The notes: generated from the letters alone by a model not told the origin. DNA of 64,000 nucleotides from Haemophilus parainfluenzae (GCF_003252755.1 NZ_QEPT01000001.1:372001-436000); one strand, 5' to 3'; numbered from the stretch's first letter, positions 26,612 through 37,521 are shown. Translations and numbers: made by a program.

Positions 26612-28498
26612 TTACATCACTAAGCGACGCAAGTCAGCTAATACGCCATTGATATAGCTTAAGAAACGAGCACCATCAGCACCATCGATCACACGGTGGT
26701 CGAAAGATAATGATAATGGAAGCATTAAGCGTGGCTCAAATTCTTTGCCATTCCAAACCGGTTGCATTTCTGATTTAGACACACCTAAAATTGCCACTTC
26801 AGGTGCATTTACAATTGGTGTAAAGTGAGTTGTACCAATACCACCTAAGCTTGAAATAGTGAAACAACCACCTTGCATATCAGAACCTGAAAGTTTACCG
26901 TCACGTGCTTTTTTGGAGATTTCCATTAATTCACGAGAGAGTTCGATAATACCTTTTTTGTTCACGTTTTTAAATACAGGTACAACGAGACCGTTTGGTG
27001 TATCTACCGCTACGCCAATGTTGATGTATTTTTTAAGTGTTAATTTTTGTCCGTCTTCAGAGATAGAGCTATTGAAACGTGGGAACGCTTCTAATGCTTT
27101 CGCTACCGCTTTCATAATGAACACAACTGGTGTAATTTTCACATCCAATTTTTGCTTTTCAACAATCTTATTCTGTTCTTTACGGAATGCTTCTAAATCG
27201 GTGATATCTGTGCGATCGAAGTGAGTAACATGTGGAATCATTACCCAGTTACGATGTAAGTTCGCACCAGAGATTTTGTTGATACGGCTTAATTCAACTT
27301 CTTCTACTTCACCAAATTTGCTGAAGTCAACTTTCGGCCATGGTAATAAACCTAAGCCTGCGCCGTTTGCCACACCATTACCAGCCGCTGCAGAAGATAC
27401 AGCACCTGTTTCAAATGCTTTAACCGCGGTTTTCACGTAAGCTTGGATATCTTCTTTTACTACGCGACCTTTACGACCCGTACCTTTTACGCGATCAAGG
27501 TTAATACCGTATTCACGCGCTAAGCGACGAATCACCGGTGTTGCGTGTGCATAGCCTGCGCTTGCTACAACTTGTTCTTGGCTTAAACCAGATACATTAC
27601 CTGATTGTGCTGCCGGCGCTGCTGCAGGTGCTGCTTGAGTCGCTGGAGCTGCCGCTGCAGGCGCTGGTGCGGCACCTGCCACTTCAAATTTCATAATTAA
27701 TGAACCAGTTGAAACTTTATCACCTGATTTCACTAAAATTTCTTTTACCACACCCGCAAACGGAGCTGGCACTTCCATTGAGGCCTTATCGCCTTCAACG
27801 GTGATTAAAGATTGCTCTTCAGAAACGCTGTCACCAACGGCAACCATGATTTCAGTTACGTTAACTTCATCGCCACCGATATCAGGCACATTCACTTCTT
27901 TAATCGCTGAAGCTGTCGGTGCTGCTGCAGGTGCCGAAGCTTGTTGAGCAGGCGCTGCGGCTGGTGCTGCACCTGCCACTTCAAATTTCATGATTAATTT
28001 GCCAGTAACAACTTTATCGCCCACATTGATTAAAATTTCTTTTACTACGCCAGCAACAGGAGCAGGCACTTCCATTGACGCCTTATCACCTTCAACATTG
28101 ATGATTGATTGGTCTACTTCAACGGTATCGCCTACTTTCACCATAATATCAGTCACGTTTACTTCGTCTGAACCGATATCTGGTACATTGACTTCAACGA
28201 CACTTGCAGCGGCTGGTGCGGCTGCTGGCGCAGGTGCTGCTGCAGCTGGAGCAGGCGCTACCGCATCCGCTGACTCTAAAACAAGCATTGGTGTGCCAGT
28301 TGTGACTTTATCACCCACTTTTACTAATACTTCTTTTACCACACCGGCTTCTGGTGCAGGGACTTCCATTGAAGCTTTATCACCTTCAACATTAATAATA
28401 CTTTGATCAGCGGTAATGGTATCACCTACTTTCACCATCACTTCTGTTACGGTAACTTCATCACTACCGATATCAGGAATTTGAATTTGTTTTGACAT
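26612..28498 (-). CDS. aceF: Pyruvate dehydrogenase E2, dihydrolipoyllysine-residue acetyltransferase
   Basis: 628 aa. Three tandem lipoyl domains, each with the lipoylation motif [11 protein letters not shown], are joined by long Ala/Pro linkers. A peripheral subunit-binding domain follows ([19 protein letters not shown]), then the catalytic domain ending with [13 protein letters not shown]. It transfers acetyl groups to CoA and forms the core of the complex. Three lipoyl domains is the enterobacterial number. Translated between aceE and lpdA, with a hairpin on each side. Confidence 0.97.
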   Translation of the reverse strand: MSKQIQIPDIGSDEVTVTEVMVKVGDTITADQSIINVEGDKASMEVPAPEAGVVKEVLVKVGDKVTTGTPMLVLESADAVAPAPAAAAPAPAAAPAAASVVEVNVPDIGSDEVNVTDIMVKVGDTVEVDQSIINVEGDKASMEVPAPVAGVVKEILINVGDKVVTGKLIMKFEVAGAAPAAAPAQQASAPAAAPTASAIKEVNVPDIGGDEVNVTEIMVAVGDSVSEEQSLITVEGDKASMEVPAPFAGVVKEILVKSGDKVSTGSLIMKFEVAGAAPAPAAAAPATQAAPAAAPAAQSGNVSGLSQEQVVASAGYAHATPVIRRLAREYGINLDRVKGTGRKGRVVKEDIQAYVKTAVKAFETGAVSSAAAGNGVANGAGLGLLPWPKVDFSKFGEVEEVELSRINKISGANLHRNWVMIPHVTHFDRTDITDLEAFRKEQNKIVEKQKLDVKITPVVFIMKAVAKALEAFPRFNSSISEDGQKLTLKKYINIGVAVDTPNGLVVPVFKNVNKKGIIELSRELMEISKKARDGKLSGSDMQGGCFTISSLGGIGTTHFTPIVNAPEVAILGVSKSEMQPVWNGKEFEPRLMLPLSLSFDHRVIDGADGARFLSYINGVLADLRRLVM

Positions 28499-28554
28499 GT
28501 TATCTTACCTTTAAAAAACGCAGTTAAAAGCAACCGCACTTTATTTGTAGATGA

Positions 28555-28578
28555 TCCTGTGTGCTCACACACAGGATG
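28555..28578 (-). other. Hairpin between aceE and aceF
   Basis: ATCCTGTGTG, loop CTCA, CACACAGGAT: ten perfect pairs directly after the aceE stop. The T-run lies only on the plus strand side (GTTTTTATT), so on the operon strand it is probably a stability or processing element. Confidence 0.55.
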
Positions 28579-28584
28579 TTTTTA

Positions 28585-31251
28585 TTAAGCGTAAAGCGGA
28601 TTTAAAATTTCAGTTTTTAAACCAAATTTCGCGATTGCATCAGCCACCACTTTCGCATCAAATTTGCCTTGTTTTGCAAGCTCATGTAATGCTGCAATCA
28701 CAACATAACGCGCATCCACTTCGAAGTGTTCACGTAAGTTTTCACGGCTGTCTGAACGACCGAAACCGTCAGTACCTAATACGTGATAGCTTTGTGCAGG
28801 AATGAAGGCACGAACTTGTTCTGCGAATAATTTCATGTAGTCAGTTGCTGCAACCGCTGGTGCATCGTTCATTACTTGTGCGATATAAGGTACGCGTAGC
28901 GTTTCTGTTGGGTGTAACATATTCCAACGTACGGCATCCGCACCTTCACGAGCGACTTCAGTGAATGAAGGCACGCTATATACATCTGAGCTTACACCAT
29001 ATTCATTTGCAAGGATTTGTGCTGCTTCACGAACGTGACGGAAGATCGCGCCAGAACCTAATAATTGAACATGACCTTTGTTGCCTTTCGCTTCAACGGT
29101 TTCAAATTTATAAAGACCTTTACGAATACCCTCTTCTGCGCCTTTTGGCATTGCTGGTTGTTCGTAAGTTTCGTTTAATGTGGTGATGTAGTAGAACACA
29201 TCTTCTTGTTTTTCACCATACATACGGTTGATACCGTCTTGTAGGATAACTGCCACTTCATAAACGTAAGCTGGGTCATAAGATACACAGTTAGGAATAA
29301 CAAGAGATTGAATATGGCTATGACCATCTTCGTGTTGTAAACCTTCACCATTTAATGTTGTACGGCCAGAAGTACCACCGATCATGAAACCACGTGCTAA
29401 CTGGTCTCCTGCTGCCCACATTAAGTCACCCACACGTTGGAAACCAAACATTGAGTAGTAGATGAAGAATGGAATCATTGGAAGGTTATTTACAGAGTAT
29501 GAGTTCGCTGCAGCTAACCAAGATGATGCTGCACCTAATTCATTGATACCTTCTTGTAATACTTGACCATCTTTCGCTTCACGGTAGTACGCCACTAAAT
29601 CGCGGTCAGAAGGCACATAGTTTTGACCATGTGGGTTGTAAATACCGATTTGACGGAATAAACCTTCCATACCGAAAGTACGTGCTTCGTCAGCAATAAT
29701 TGGCACAATTTGTTGACCAATGTTCTTATCTTTCAATAAGGTATTTAAGAAACGTACAAATGCCATTGTAGTTGAAATTGGACGAGCTTGTTCTTCCAAT
29801 AATGGTGCAAATTCTTCCAATGATGGCACTTTAAATTCAGTGGTGAATTTTGGTAAACGTTTTGGTAAATAACCATTTAACGCTTTACGTCTGCCGTGAA
29901 GATAATTGTACTCTTCCGAACCTTCTGGGAAGGTGATGTATGGATAGTTAGGAATATCTTCATCTTTAATATCTAATTGGAAATGATCGCGGAAAGATTT
30001 TAAGCTTTCGAGAGACATTTTTTTCGATTGATGCGCAGTATTTTTACTTTCTGCTTCAGGAATTTTATAACCTTTAACCATGTGCGCTAAGATCACAACA
30101 GGTTTACCTGCAGTTTGCGCTTTATGGAATGCGGCATAAAGTTTTTCTGAATCGTGACCACCACGTCTTAATGCCCAGATTTCATCGTCTGTCATATCCG
30201 CCACTAATGCAGCGGTTTCTGGATAACGACCGAAGAAGTGTTCACGAACATAAGCACCATCTTTAGATTTGAAGGTTAAATAGTCGCCATCAACTACTTC
30301 CATCATCAATTGAGTTAACTTACCTGAGGTATCTTTGGCAAATAATTTATCCCAGTTGGAACCCCACATGACTTTGATCACTTCCCAACCTGCACCAGCA
30401 AATAAACCTTCTAATTCTTGAACAATTTTACCGTTACCTGTTACTGGTCCATCTAAACGTTGCAAGTTACAGCTTACTACGAAGATTAAGTTATCTAAGC
30501 CTTCACGTGCTGCGAAGGTTAAATCACCTTTCGCTTCGATTTCGTCCATTTCACCATCACCAAGGAAAGCATATACTTTTTGATCTTTGGTGTCTTTTAA
30601 GCCACGGTTGTCTAAGTATTTTAAGAAACGAGCAGTACGGATTGCATTTACTGGGCCTAACCCCATGGATACCGTAGAGAATTGCCAAAATTCAGGCATT
30701 AATTTCGGGTGAGGGTAAGAAGAAAGACCTTTACCTGGTTCACATTCCTGACGGAAGTTATTCATTTGTTCTTCAGTAATACGGCCTTCAACAAATGCAC
30801 GCGCATACATACCTGGTGCCGCATGGCCTTGGAAGAAGACTAAGTCACCACCGTTTTTATCCGTCGCTGCTTTGAAGAAGTGGTTAAAACAGACTTCATA
30901 CATACTTGCAGCCGATTGATAAGTTGAAATGTGACCACCTAATTCAAGATCTTTTTTCTGACCACGTAATACCGCCATGATCGCATTCCAACGTACAGCA
31001 CTACGAATACGACGCTCAATAGCTTTATCACCTGGGTATGCTGGCTGTTCAGAAACAGGGATTGTATTAACATAAGGGGTTGTTACGCCACCTTTTGCAA
31101 TGTTCACACCACCATTACGTGCCTGATCAATCACTTGATTGATGATGTAATGCGCACGCTCTGCGCCTTCAGCACGAATTAATGAATCAACAGCTGACAA
31201 CCAATCCTGTGTTTCAATTGGGTCAATATCGTTTACTAAGGTATTTGACAT
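28585..31251 (-). CDS. aceE: Pyruvate dehydrogenase E1 component
   Basis: 888-aa homodimeric, thiamine diphosphate-dependent E1 that decarboxylates pyruvate and acetylates the E2 lipoyl groups. Recognisable segments are FFQGHAAPGMYARAF near the start, the TPP-binding GDGEMDEIEAKG to NLQRLDGPVTGN region, and GGTSGRTTLNGEGLQHEDGH further on. It is the first gene of the operon with aceF and lpdA. A perfect inverted repeat lies 33 nt upstream and could be a PdhR-type operator, but its spacing is one base longer than the E. coli site. Confidence 0.97.
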   Translation of the reverse strand: MSNTLVNDIDPIETQDWLSAVDSLIRAEGAERAHYIINQVIDQARNGGVNIAKGGVTTPYVNTIPVSEQPAYPGDKAIERRIRSAVRWNAIMAVLRGQKKDLELGGHISTYQSAASMYEVCFNHFFKAATDKNGGDLVFFQGHAAPGMYARAFVEGRITEEQMNNFRQECEPGKGLSSYPHPKLMPEFWQFSTVSMGLGPVNAIRTARFLKYLDNRGLKDTKDQKVYAFLGDGEMDEIEAKGDLTFAAREGLDNLIFVVSCNLQRLDGPVTGNGKIVQELEGLFAGAGWEVIKVMWGSNWDKLFAKDTSGKLTQLMMEVVDGDYLTFKSKDGAYVREHFFGRYPETAALVADMTDDEIWALRRGGHDSEKLYAAFHKAQTAGKPVVILAHMVKGYKIPEAESKNTAHQSKKMSLESLKSFRDHFQLDIKDEDIPNYPYITFPEGSEEYNYLHGRRKALNGYLPKRLPKFTTEFKVPSLEEFAPLLEEQARPISTTMAFVRFLNTLLKDKNIGQQIVPIIADEARTFGMEGLFRQIGIYNPHGQNYVPSDRDLVAYYREAKDGQVLQEGINELGAASSWLAAANSYSVNNLPMIPFFIYYSMFGFQRVGDLMWAAGDQLARGFMIGGTSGRTTLNGEGLQHEDGHSHIQSLVIPNCVSYDPAYVYEVAVILQDGINRMYGEKQEDVFYYITTLNETYEQPAMPKGAEEGIRKGLYKFETVEAKGNKGHVQLLGSGAIFRHVREAAQILANEYGVSSDVYSVPSFTEVAREGADAVRWNMLHPTETLRVPYIAQVMNDAPAVAATDYMKLFAEQVRAFIPAQSYHVLGTDGFGRSDSRENLREHFEVDARYVVIAALHELAKQGKFDAKVVADAIAKFGLKTEILNPLYA

Positions 31252-31557
31252 AGTCTTTCCTTATTTTACTGAGTGAAAATAAAGTTTGGTCATAACCAAA
31301 CACGAAAATCAAGCTTGTTAACCAATGTTACAAACATTTAACAAATCTTGCAAATTTTAGAAGATTTTTTGCAAGAAAGATAGTAGATTTTCACTGTTCT
31401 CACGCATTTCTTCGAGTTATTGCCATACTCGTTACTAAAAGTGCGGTCATTTTTAAAGGATTTTTGGGTTAAGTTAAAGCATACTTTATATATTGCATTC
31501 CCTACCCGCTTTGATCTAAAGTGTTCGCATGCTTTTAAGCTTTTTAGAGGACAAAAT
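31252..31557. other. Divergent aceE / mgsA upstream region
   Basis: 306 nt with no credible gene. It holds the aceE inverted repeat at 31284-31301, an uptake signal near 31439-31448 and AT-rich promoter sequence for both genes. Confidence 0.5.
31284..31301. promoter_or_regulatory. Perfect inverted repeat upstream of aceE, possible PdhR-like operator
   Basis: GTTTGGT-CATA-ACCAAAC. The arms contain the TTGGT/ACCAA half-sites of the PdhR box, but with a 4-nt spacer instead of 3. It lies 33 nt before the aceE start. No regulator gene is seen nearby. Confidence 0.45.
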
Positions 31558-32016
31558 ATGAACACGACAACTCGCCCAATCTTTTCTCATAAACGAATAG
31601 CGCTCGTTGCACATGATAGTTGCAAACAAAATCTGCTCAATTGGGTAAAGAAACATAAAGAAGCTCTCGCTCCCCATCAACTTTATGCAACAGGTACAAC
31701 CGGCCATCTATTGTCTAGAGAAACAGGACTTGAAATAGCCTCATTATTAAGTGGTCCGATGGGAGGAGATCAACAGCTTGGCGGACTGATTGCTGAGAAA
31801 AAAATTGATATGATGATTTTCTTTTGGGATCCGATGAACGCAGCACCACATGATCCCGATGTAAAAGCCTTAATGCGTATTGCAACTGTTTGGAATATTC
31901 CCGTAGCAATTAATCAAAGCACGGCTGATTTTCTTTTAACATCAAACTTATTTGATCAGAAAATCAATATTGATATTCCCGATTATGAAGGATATTTAAA
32001 GGCTCGTTTAGATTAA
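31558..32016 (+). CDS. mgsA: Methylglyoxal synthase
   Basis: 152 aa from the ATG at 31558 (AGAGGA 7 nt upstream), exactly the E. coli MgsA length; the longer in-frame extension has no family match. Converts dihydroxyacetone phosphate to methylglyoxal and phosphate. The key residues His19, Asp71 and Asp101 are all present, with TGTTGHLL and [13 protein letters not shown] as signatures. The toxic product is cleared through gloB, at 11.6 kb. Confidence 0.96.
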   Translation: MNTTTRPIFSHKRIALVAHDSCKQNLLNWVKKHKEALAPHQLYATGTTGHLLSRETGLEIASLLSGPMGGDQQLGGLIAEKKIDMMIFFWDPMNAAPHDPDVKALMRIATVWNIPVAINQSTADFLLTSNLFDQKINIDIPDYEGYLKARLD

Positions 32017-32055
32017 ATGATAATATTGCTAGTCAAACAATACTAACCTGATAAA

Positions 32056-32083
32056 AAAGGAGATAAATGACTTTATCTCCTTT
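32056..32083. terminator. Bidirectional terminator between mgsA and the YdgA-like gene
   Basis: AAAGGAGATAAA, loop TGAC, TTTATCTCCTTT: 12 perfect pairs with A/T runs on both sides, between convergent genes. Confidence 0.85.
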
Positions 32084-32102
32084 CTAATTGTTTCGTTGTT
32101 AA

Positions 32103-33605
32103 TTACTGACCTTGAGCCGCTGCTGCCATCATTAGCATAAACAACACACCTTGAACTTGCTCTTCTGGAATTACTTGACCATTCAGTTTGAGTTCTCCCT
32201 TTTCAAGCACTAAGGTAAGCGTTACATTTTTATCATTATTCACCACAATATTTTGTGCTGCCGCTTGTTTCGCTTGCTCTTCAATTTTCTCTTTAACCAA
32301 AGCTTTATCTTCTTCTGTGGCAAATTGTGTAATAATTTTTTCTGCAGTCGCTTTATCTACATGAATATTTACCGCGAAATCCGTAAATTGTTTATATAAA
32401 CTACCCGCCATTAAATCTAATTTCGGATCTTTCGCTAATGCCACATTTAAATCTAATGAGACTTTACCTTGATTATCTGAAATAGAAACCGGATTCAATT
32501 TAATTTGAGGCTGATTATTAAAAATAGCCATACCATGATTTTCAACCCATGAACTTAAAATTTCAGATACAACCTCCTCATTAACATTTTTATCATCACT
32601 TACTGACTTAAAGACAGTGAAAAGTGCTTCAATCAAAGCATTTGCTGCGTTTGCTTCAATATGGTTTAATTCACCATTGTAAGTTAATTTTCCCAAATCT
32701 TTTCCATCAATAATGACTGAGTCTAATGTATTTTCACTTTTAAAGTTCACAAAATCACCATTAAGTGAAATATCTGATGTTGCTTTTAAACCTTTTTCAA
32801 TAATAGACGTTGTTTTTCCTGCATAATCAGTACTGGTCATTTCAAAACTTTCAGTTGAAGAAGAACCTTTACCTGTATAAATATAGGCCCATTTTGTTGG
32901 ATTAAATGCCCCATCAAATTTCGAGCCCTTCATCTTCATTTTTACCGATTTAACAGCAGTAACATCCTGGTTATCTTCCCCATCAACATGATTAGGTCCT
33001 AAATCAGTAGTCACTTCGTCTAAAGTCATTTCATATTTACCCGCACGATCTTTATCAACATCAAAACCTATATTGATATTTGACCAAGCTAATTTATTTT
33101 GTGGTGAGTTAGGATCAATCACTTCCCCTGCCGCTAGATCAATCTTACCCTTTGTTGCTAAGCTATAGCTAGTAGAAGCTTGATATTGAACAGGCTTATC
33201 TGATTTAAGCAAATCAAATAAAGGTTGGGTTGTTTCATTTTTACCAATCACACCTTGTGCTGAAAACATTGTTGGTACAAAGTTGAATTTTTCTAGCTGA
33301 TTAAGCGGAAATGGACCATGATAAAGCTTAGTTGAAAATGGAATAGTAAATACCTTCCCCTCTTTGGGTAAAGATATGACCACTTCATCTTCCACTTGAG
33401 AAGTAAAGAAACCGCGCTCAAACTGTTTATTTTGATAAACAACCTTAAATGAATCAGATAAGCCTAAAGCCTGAGCTTGTTTGTTTGCTAATTCAATTTG
33501 GCGTAAATATTCAGTTTGTGCTTTTTCCCCAGTAAACCAAGCTCCACCGACACCTACCACGCCAAGTGCCACAATTACGCCTAATGCTACGACTGATTTT
33601 TTCAT
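32103..33605 (-). CDS. YdgA family (DUF945) protein
   Basis: 500 aa. An N-terminal hydrophobic segment (about 5-25, VVALGVIVALGVVGVGG) anchors or exports it, and the rest is beta-rich. The N-terminal YQNKQFERGFFTSQVEDEV and KLYHGPFPLNQLEKFNFVP segments match the DUF945/YdgA family, whose function is not established. The C-terminus ends in a Met/Ala-rich stretch (VLFMLMMAAAAQGQ). Monocistronic. Confidence 0.85.
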   Translation of the reverse strand: MKKSVVALGVIVALGVVGVGGAWFTGEKAQTEYLRQIELANKQAQALGLSDSFKVVYQNKQFERGFFTSQVEDEVVISLPKEGKVFTIPFSTKLYHGPFPLNQLEKFNFVPTMFSAQGVIGKNETTQPLFDLLKSDKPVQYQASTSYSLATKGKIDLAAGEVIDPNSPQNKLAWSNINIGFDVDKDRAGKYEMTLDEVTTDLGPNHVDGEDNQDVTAVKSVKMKMKGSKFDGAFNPTKWAYIYTGKGSSSTESFEMTSTDYAGKTTSIIEKGLKATSDISLNGDFVNFKSENTLDSVIIDGKDLGKLTYNGELNHIEANAANALIEALFTVFKSVSDDKNVNEEVVSEILSSWVENHGMAIFNNQPQIKLNPVSISDNQGKVSLDLNVALAKDPKLDLMAGSLYKQFTDFAVNIHVDKATAEKIITQFATEEDKALVKEKIEEQAKQAAAQNIVVNNDKNVTLTLVLEKGELKLNGQVIPEEQVQGVLFMLMMAAAAQGQ

Positions 33606-33794
33606 TTTGATTCCTTTATTAAATTAATAGATGACTAAAATTGTCAGCAATTTATCATAAAATGAAATTTTTTTCTTATTTTTTCAAAAATATTTTATTT
33701 TTCCCCTTGAACTTTATTCCTGCGGACTTATTTTGTAAAACAAGAACGGAAATGACCGCACTTTAAAAGGAAGAAAAAATTTTAAATCTTACCT

Positions 33795-33822
33795 CTTGAA
33801 ATGCGAAAAAGTATCCACATCT
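33795..33822 (+). promoter_or_regulatory. Sigma-32-type heat-shock promoter of dnaK
   Basis: CTTGAAA (33795-33801), a 13-nt spacer, and CCACATCT (33815-33822), close to the RpoH consensus CTTGAA / CCCCATnT. It lies 53 nt before the dnaK ATG. Confidence 0.8.
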
Positions 33823-33874
33823 TATTCATCGTAATAACTTACAACGAATTTAAAATTTAATTAGGAGTAACAAC

Positions 33875-35773
33875 ATGGGAAAAATTATTGGTATTGACTT
33901 AGGTACAACAAACTCTTGTGTCGCTGTAATGGATGGTGATAAACCACGCGTAATTGAAAATGCAGAAGGCGATCGTACTACCCCGTCAATTATCGCTTAT
34001 ACAAATGATAACGAAATTTTAGTGGGTCAACCGGCAAAACGCCAAGCGGTGACCAACCCGAAAAATACATTGTTCGCGATTAAACGTTTAATCGGTCGTC
34101 GTTTTGAAGATGCTGAAGTAAAACGTGACATCGATATTATGCCATTTGAAATCACCAAAGCAGACAATGGTGATGCATGGGTAAATGTAAAAGGTGACAA
34201 ACTTGCACCGCCACAAATTTCTGCAGAAGTATTGAAAAAAATGAAGAAAACTGCGGAAGATTTCTTAGGTGAGCCAGTGACTAAAGCGGTAATCACTGTT
34301 CCTGCATACTTTAACGATGCTCAACGTCAAGCAACAAAAGATGCTGGTCGTATCGCAGGCTTAGAAGTCAAACGTATTATCAACGAACCAACAGCAGCAG
34401 CATTAGCTTACGGTTTAGATAAAGGTCAAGGCAACAAAACTATCGCTGTTTATGACTTAGGTGGTGGTACATTCGACTTATCTATCATCGAAATTGATGA
34501 AGTAGGTGGCGAAAAAACCTTTGAAGTATTAGCAACCAACGGTGATACTCACTTAGGAGGTGAAGACTTCGATAACCGTGTCATCAACTACTTAGTGGAT
34601 GAATTCAAAAAAGAACAAGGCGTTGATTTACGTAATGATCCACTTGCAATGCAACGTTTAAAAGAAGCAGGTGAAAAAGCGAAAATTGAACTTTCTTCTG
34701 CACAACAAACAGATGTTAACTTACCTTACATCACTGCAGATGCAACAGGTCCTAAACACTTAAACATTAAATTAACTCGTGCTAAATTAGAATCTTTAGT
34801 AGAAGATTTAGTGGCGAAATCACTTGAGCCTGTAAAAGTTGCATTAAACGATGCTGGCTTAAGTGCGTCACAAATTGATGATGTTATCCTAGTGGGCGGT
34901 CAAACCCGTATGCCATTAGTACAACAAAAAGTAGAAGAATTCTTCGGTAAAGCACCTCGTAAAGATGTGAACCCGGATGAAGCCGTTGCTATTGGTGCAG
35001 CAGTTCAAGGTGGCGTATTAGCAGGTGATGTAACGGATGTATTGTTGTTAGACGTAACACCATTATCTTTAGGTATCGAAACAATGGGTGGTGTGATGAC
35101 TACCTTAATTGAGAAAAACACAACGATTCCAACTAAAAAATCACAAGTTTTCTCAACAGCAGAAGATAACCAAAGTGCAGTAACGATTCACGTATTACAA
35201 GGTGAACGTAAACAAGCATCAGCAAATAAATCTTTAGGTCAATTCAACCTTGAGGGCATCAACCCAGCTCCACGCGGTATGCCACAAATTGAAGTGACCT
35301 TCGACATCGACGCTGACGGTATCATCCACGTTTCTGCAAAAGACAAAGGTACTGGTAAAGAACAACAAATCACCATCAAAGCCTCTTCAGGTTTAAGTGA
35401 TGAAGAAATTCAAAAAATGGTTCGTGATGCAGAAGCAAACGCTGAAGCAGACCGTAAATTTGAAGAATTAGTACAAGCTCGCAACCAAGCAGATCATCTT
35501 GTACACAGCACACGTAAACAATTAGAAGAATCGGGTGATAAAGTTCCAGCTGAAGATCGTGCAGCAATCGAAAGCGCATTAAGCGATCTAGAAACAGCGG
35601 CGAAAGGGGAAGATAAAGCAGCTATCGAAGCTAAACTTCAAGTGCTTGCAGAAGTTGCTCAAAAACTTGTTCAAGCTGCTCAACCACAAGCTGATACACA
35701 ACAAGCTCAAAGTAGCAACCCAAATGATGATGTGGTTGATGCTGAGTTTGAAGAAGTGAAAGATAATAAATAG
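33875..35773 (+). CDS. dnaK: Chaperone protein DnaK (Hsp70)
   Basis: 632-aa ATP-dependent chaperone. N-terminal ATPase: [13 protein letters not shown], the adenosine loop [12 protein letters not shown] and [29 protein letters not shown] linker leads into the substrate-binding domain. The C-terminus is acidic ([16 protein letters not shown]). A sigma-32-like promoter precedes it and a terminator follows, so it is a separate unit from dnaJ, which lies about 3.3 kb downstream. Confidence 0.98.
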   Translation: MGKIIGIDLGTTNSCVAVMDGDKPRVIENAEGDRTTPSIIAYTNDNEILVGQPAKRQAVTNPKNTLFAIKRLIGRRFEDAEVKRDIDIMPFEITKADNGDAWVNVKGDKLAPPQISAEVLKKMKKTAEDFLGEPVTKAVITVPAYFNDAQRQATKDAGRIAGLEVKRIINEPTAAALAYGLDKGQGNKTIAVYDLGGGTFDLSIIEIDEVGGEKTFEVLATNGDTHLGGEDFDNRVINYLVDEFKKEQGVDLRNDPLAMQRLKEAGEKAKIELSSAQQTDVNLPYITADATGPKHLNIKLTRAKLESLVEDLVAKSLEPVKVALNDAGLSASQIDDVILVGGQTRMPLVQQKVEEFFGKAPRKDVNPDEAVAIGAAVQGGVLAGDVTDVLLLDVTPLSLGIETMGGVMTTLIEKNTTIPTKKSQVFSTAEDNQSAVTIHVLQGERKQASANKSLGQFNLEGINPAPRGMPQIEVTFDIDADGIIHVSAKDKGTGKEQQITIKASSGLSDEEIQKMVRDAEANAEADRKFEELVQARNQADHLVHSTRKQLEESGDKVPAEDRAAIESALSDLETAAKGEDKAAIEAKLQVLAEVAQKLVQAAQPQADTQQAQSSNPNDDVVDAEFEEVKDNK

Positions 35774-35793
35774 TTTTTTGTTAAATAATAACA

Positions 35794-35823
35794 GGGCGTA
35801 GAAATACGCCCTTTATCCTTTTT
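35794..35823 (+). terminator. Terminator after dnaK
   Basis: GGGCGTA, loop GAAA, TACGCCC, then TTTATCCTTTTTAT. It isolates dnaK from the following gene. Confidence 0.9.
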
Positions 35824-35848
35824 ATATAAAAATAGACACTAAATAACC

Positions 35849-37366
35849 ATGCTCGTTTATATTAACCAATTTGAATTAGTAGGCAAAAATAGTTGTGATG
35901 AGGCTTTTTACCTTATTTCTAAATGGCTGACTAAAAATGCAAACAAAAAAATCTCAAAAGAATTTTTAAAAAGTGGTAAGGAACTTTCAATAAAAACTAG
36001 TCACATTAGAACGTATGTTGCTGATGAATTAGAACCCTATTTATATTCTATATTATTCTCTCACCCTGATAAAAACGTATCTGGAAGACAGTGGATTACT
36101 GAAATTAGCATAAAATCAGAAAATAATAAGACTGAAATATCTATCTCATTAGAAGTTAGTGATATCAGTACCCGTGTAAAAGAGCCGCCCAAAACAACCA
36201 AACCTTATTTAGTTGCTTTATTGAATAAAAATAAATACTTATCCCCTAATACTATTGGACTAAAAGTCAGTAGATTAAAGAATAACCACGATGAATTTAG
36301 AGCGTTAGATTATGAGATAAATAAAGAAAACAGAGAATACTCTCTTGTTCTCGTGAGTAAAAGGAAACACAGTGATGAATTTTTATTAGAGCCTAATAAA
36401 TTACAAGAACAACTAGTTGGGTTAGCTAAAGTTATTTCTATTGATAAAGATGTTAATTTAAAAGATTTAGAAAATTACATTGGTGCTAATAGTGTTTGGG
36501 ATGGTGCAATTAGGATTATCTACCCTCCAAGGGTAAAACACACAAAACTATTTAGAAGTTGTGAAATAACAAAGCTAAATGAACTTGGTAATGATATTTA
36601 TCATGAGTTACTTTCTTTTATCACTCATACGACTAATGGTTTTAATAAAAGAAAACATTTCAGTCCAACAGATGTCAGATCAAAAAGGTCAAGAGATAGA
36701 ATTGAACTCCTTAAAACTCAAGTTAAAGATAGTAAAGATTATGAGAGTTTAGCAAACGAAGCATTTGATGAATTAAAAAAACAAGATGATATATTCAATA
36801 AGAAAAAAAATGATTTCAAAGCAGAAATTGACGAATTATCCTTAAAAAACTTAGAGCTTGAAGAAGAAATAAAAAGAATAAAACAAGATAAATATAATTT
36901 AGAAAATAGAATAATATATTCTAAAAAAGATAGAGAAATAAAAAAAGAATATGGATTACTTAACTATGGAGTCGAGGAAGATCTTTACCCTGATGAAATA
37001 AAGGATCTCATTTTAAGTATAATTGAATCTTATTACAAAAACACAGATTTAGACAAAAATGATCGACAATATAAAATCCTAGAGGATATAATCAATAAAA
37101 ACTTAAAACTTGAATATGCAAACGAAATAATAAGAGAGTGCAAAAGGATTTTCACAAATTATTCATCTATAACAAAAAAAATGAAAAGTGACTTATCTAA
37201 ATTAAAATTAGAAGTCATAGAAGATGGAACACATAACAAATTAAAATTCATTAACGACGACCGATTCATTGTGGTTTTCTCAAAAACATCAAGTGATGAA
37301 AAAACATCTAAAAACCTGCTTAATCATATAAAAAAAGCATTACTGCACAACTTAATAAACATTTAG
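35849..37366 (+). CDS. Unrecognised coiled-coil protein, possible defence gene
   Basis: 505 aa in a visibly AT-rich gene with Lys, Asn and Ile-heavy codons, unlike the flanking dnaK and metY. No signal peptide. Residues 1-110 are mixed alpha/beta. The region at 186-228 (EQLVGLAKVISIDKDV, then VWDGAIRIIYPPR) looks like a conserved core. Residues about 285-360 form a charged coiled coil. The C-terminal 50 residues (EDGTHNKLKFINDDRFIVVF, then a helix) recall the G-(S/T)-H signature of HicA-type RNA-binding toxins, a weak resemblance. There is no good ribosome site and no uptake signal inside. Location between chaperone genes, base composition and lack of uptake signals suggest an acquired gene; function not known. 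Confidence 0.6.
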   Translation: MLVYINQFELVGKNSCDEAFYLISKWLTKNANKKISKEFLKSGKELSIKTSHIRTYVADELEPYLYSILFSHPDKNVSGRQWITEISIKSENNKTEISISLEVSDISTRVKEPPKTTKPYLVALLNKNKYLSPNTIGLKVSRLKNNHDEFRALDYEINKENREYSLVLVSKRKHSDEFLLEPNKLQEQLVGLAKVISIDKDVNLKDLENYIGANSVWDGAIRIIYPPRVKHTKLFRSCEITKLNELGNDIYHELLSFITHTTNGFNKRKHFSPTDVRSKRSRDRIELLKTQVKDSKDYESLANEAFDELKKQDDIFNKKKNDFKAEIDELSLKNLELEEEIKRIKQDKYNLENRIIYSKKDREIKKEYGLLNYGVEEDLYPDEIKDLILSIIESYYKNTDLDKNDRQYKILEDIINKNLKLEYANEIIRECKRIFTNYSSITKKMKSDLSKLKLEVIEDGTHNKLKFINDDRFIVVFSKTSSDEKTSKNLLNHIKKALLHNLINI

Positions 37367-37521
37367 AAAATATTGACTTAAATAATACAAATACAATTCA
37401 TAATTTAACCTTATTAAAAATATAATTAATCACACTTAAAAGTAGGATAAAAAAAATATTTTACCTTAGATGGTTATACAGGAAATTTTTAGTTTACATA
37501 CGCAAAAATGTAGGAGAAACA

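Noticed and set aside
26612-28498. Three internal repeats in aceF as a sign of recent amplification
   Set aside because: Three lipoyl domains with Ala/Pro linkers is the normal form of this enzyme in enterobacteria and relatives.
31338-31565. Minus-strand open frame of 75 codons upstream of aceE
   Set aside because: It overlaps the mgsA start, is Lys/Cys-rich with no family match and no ribosome site, so it is treated as chance.
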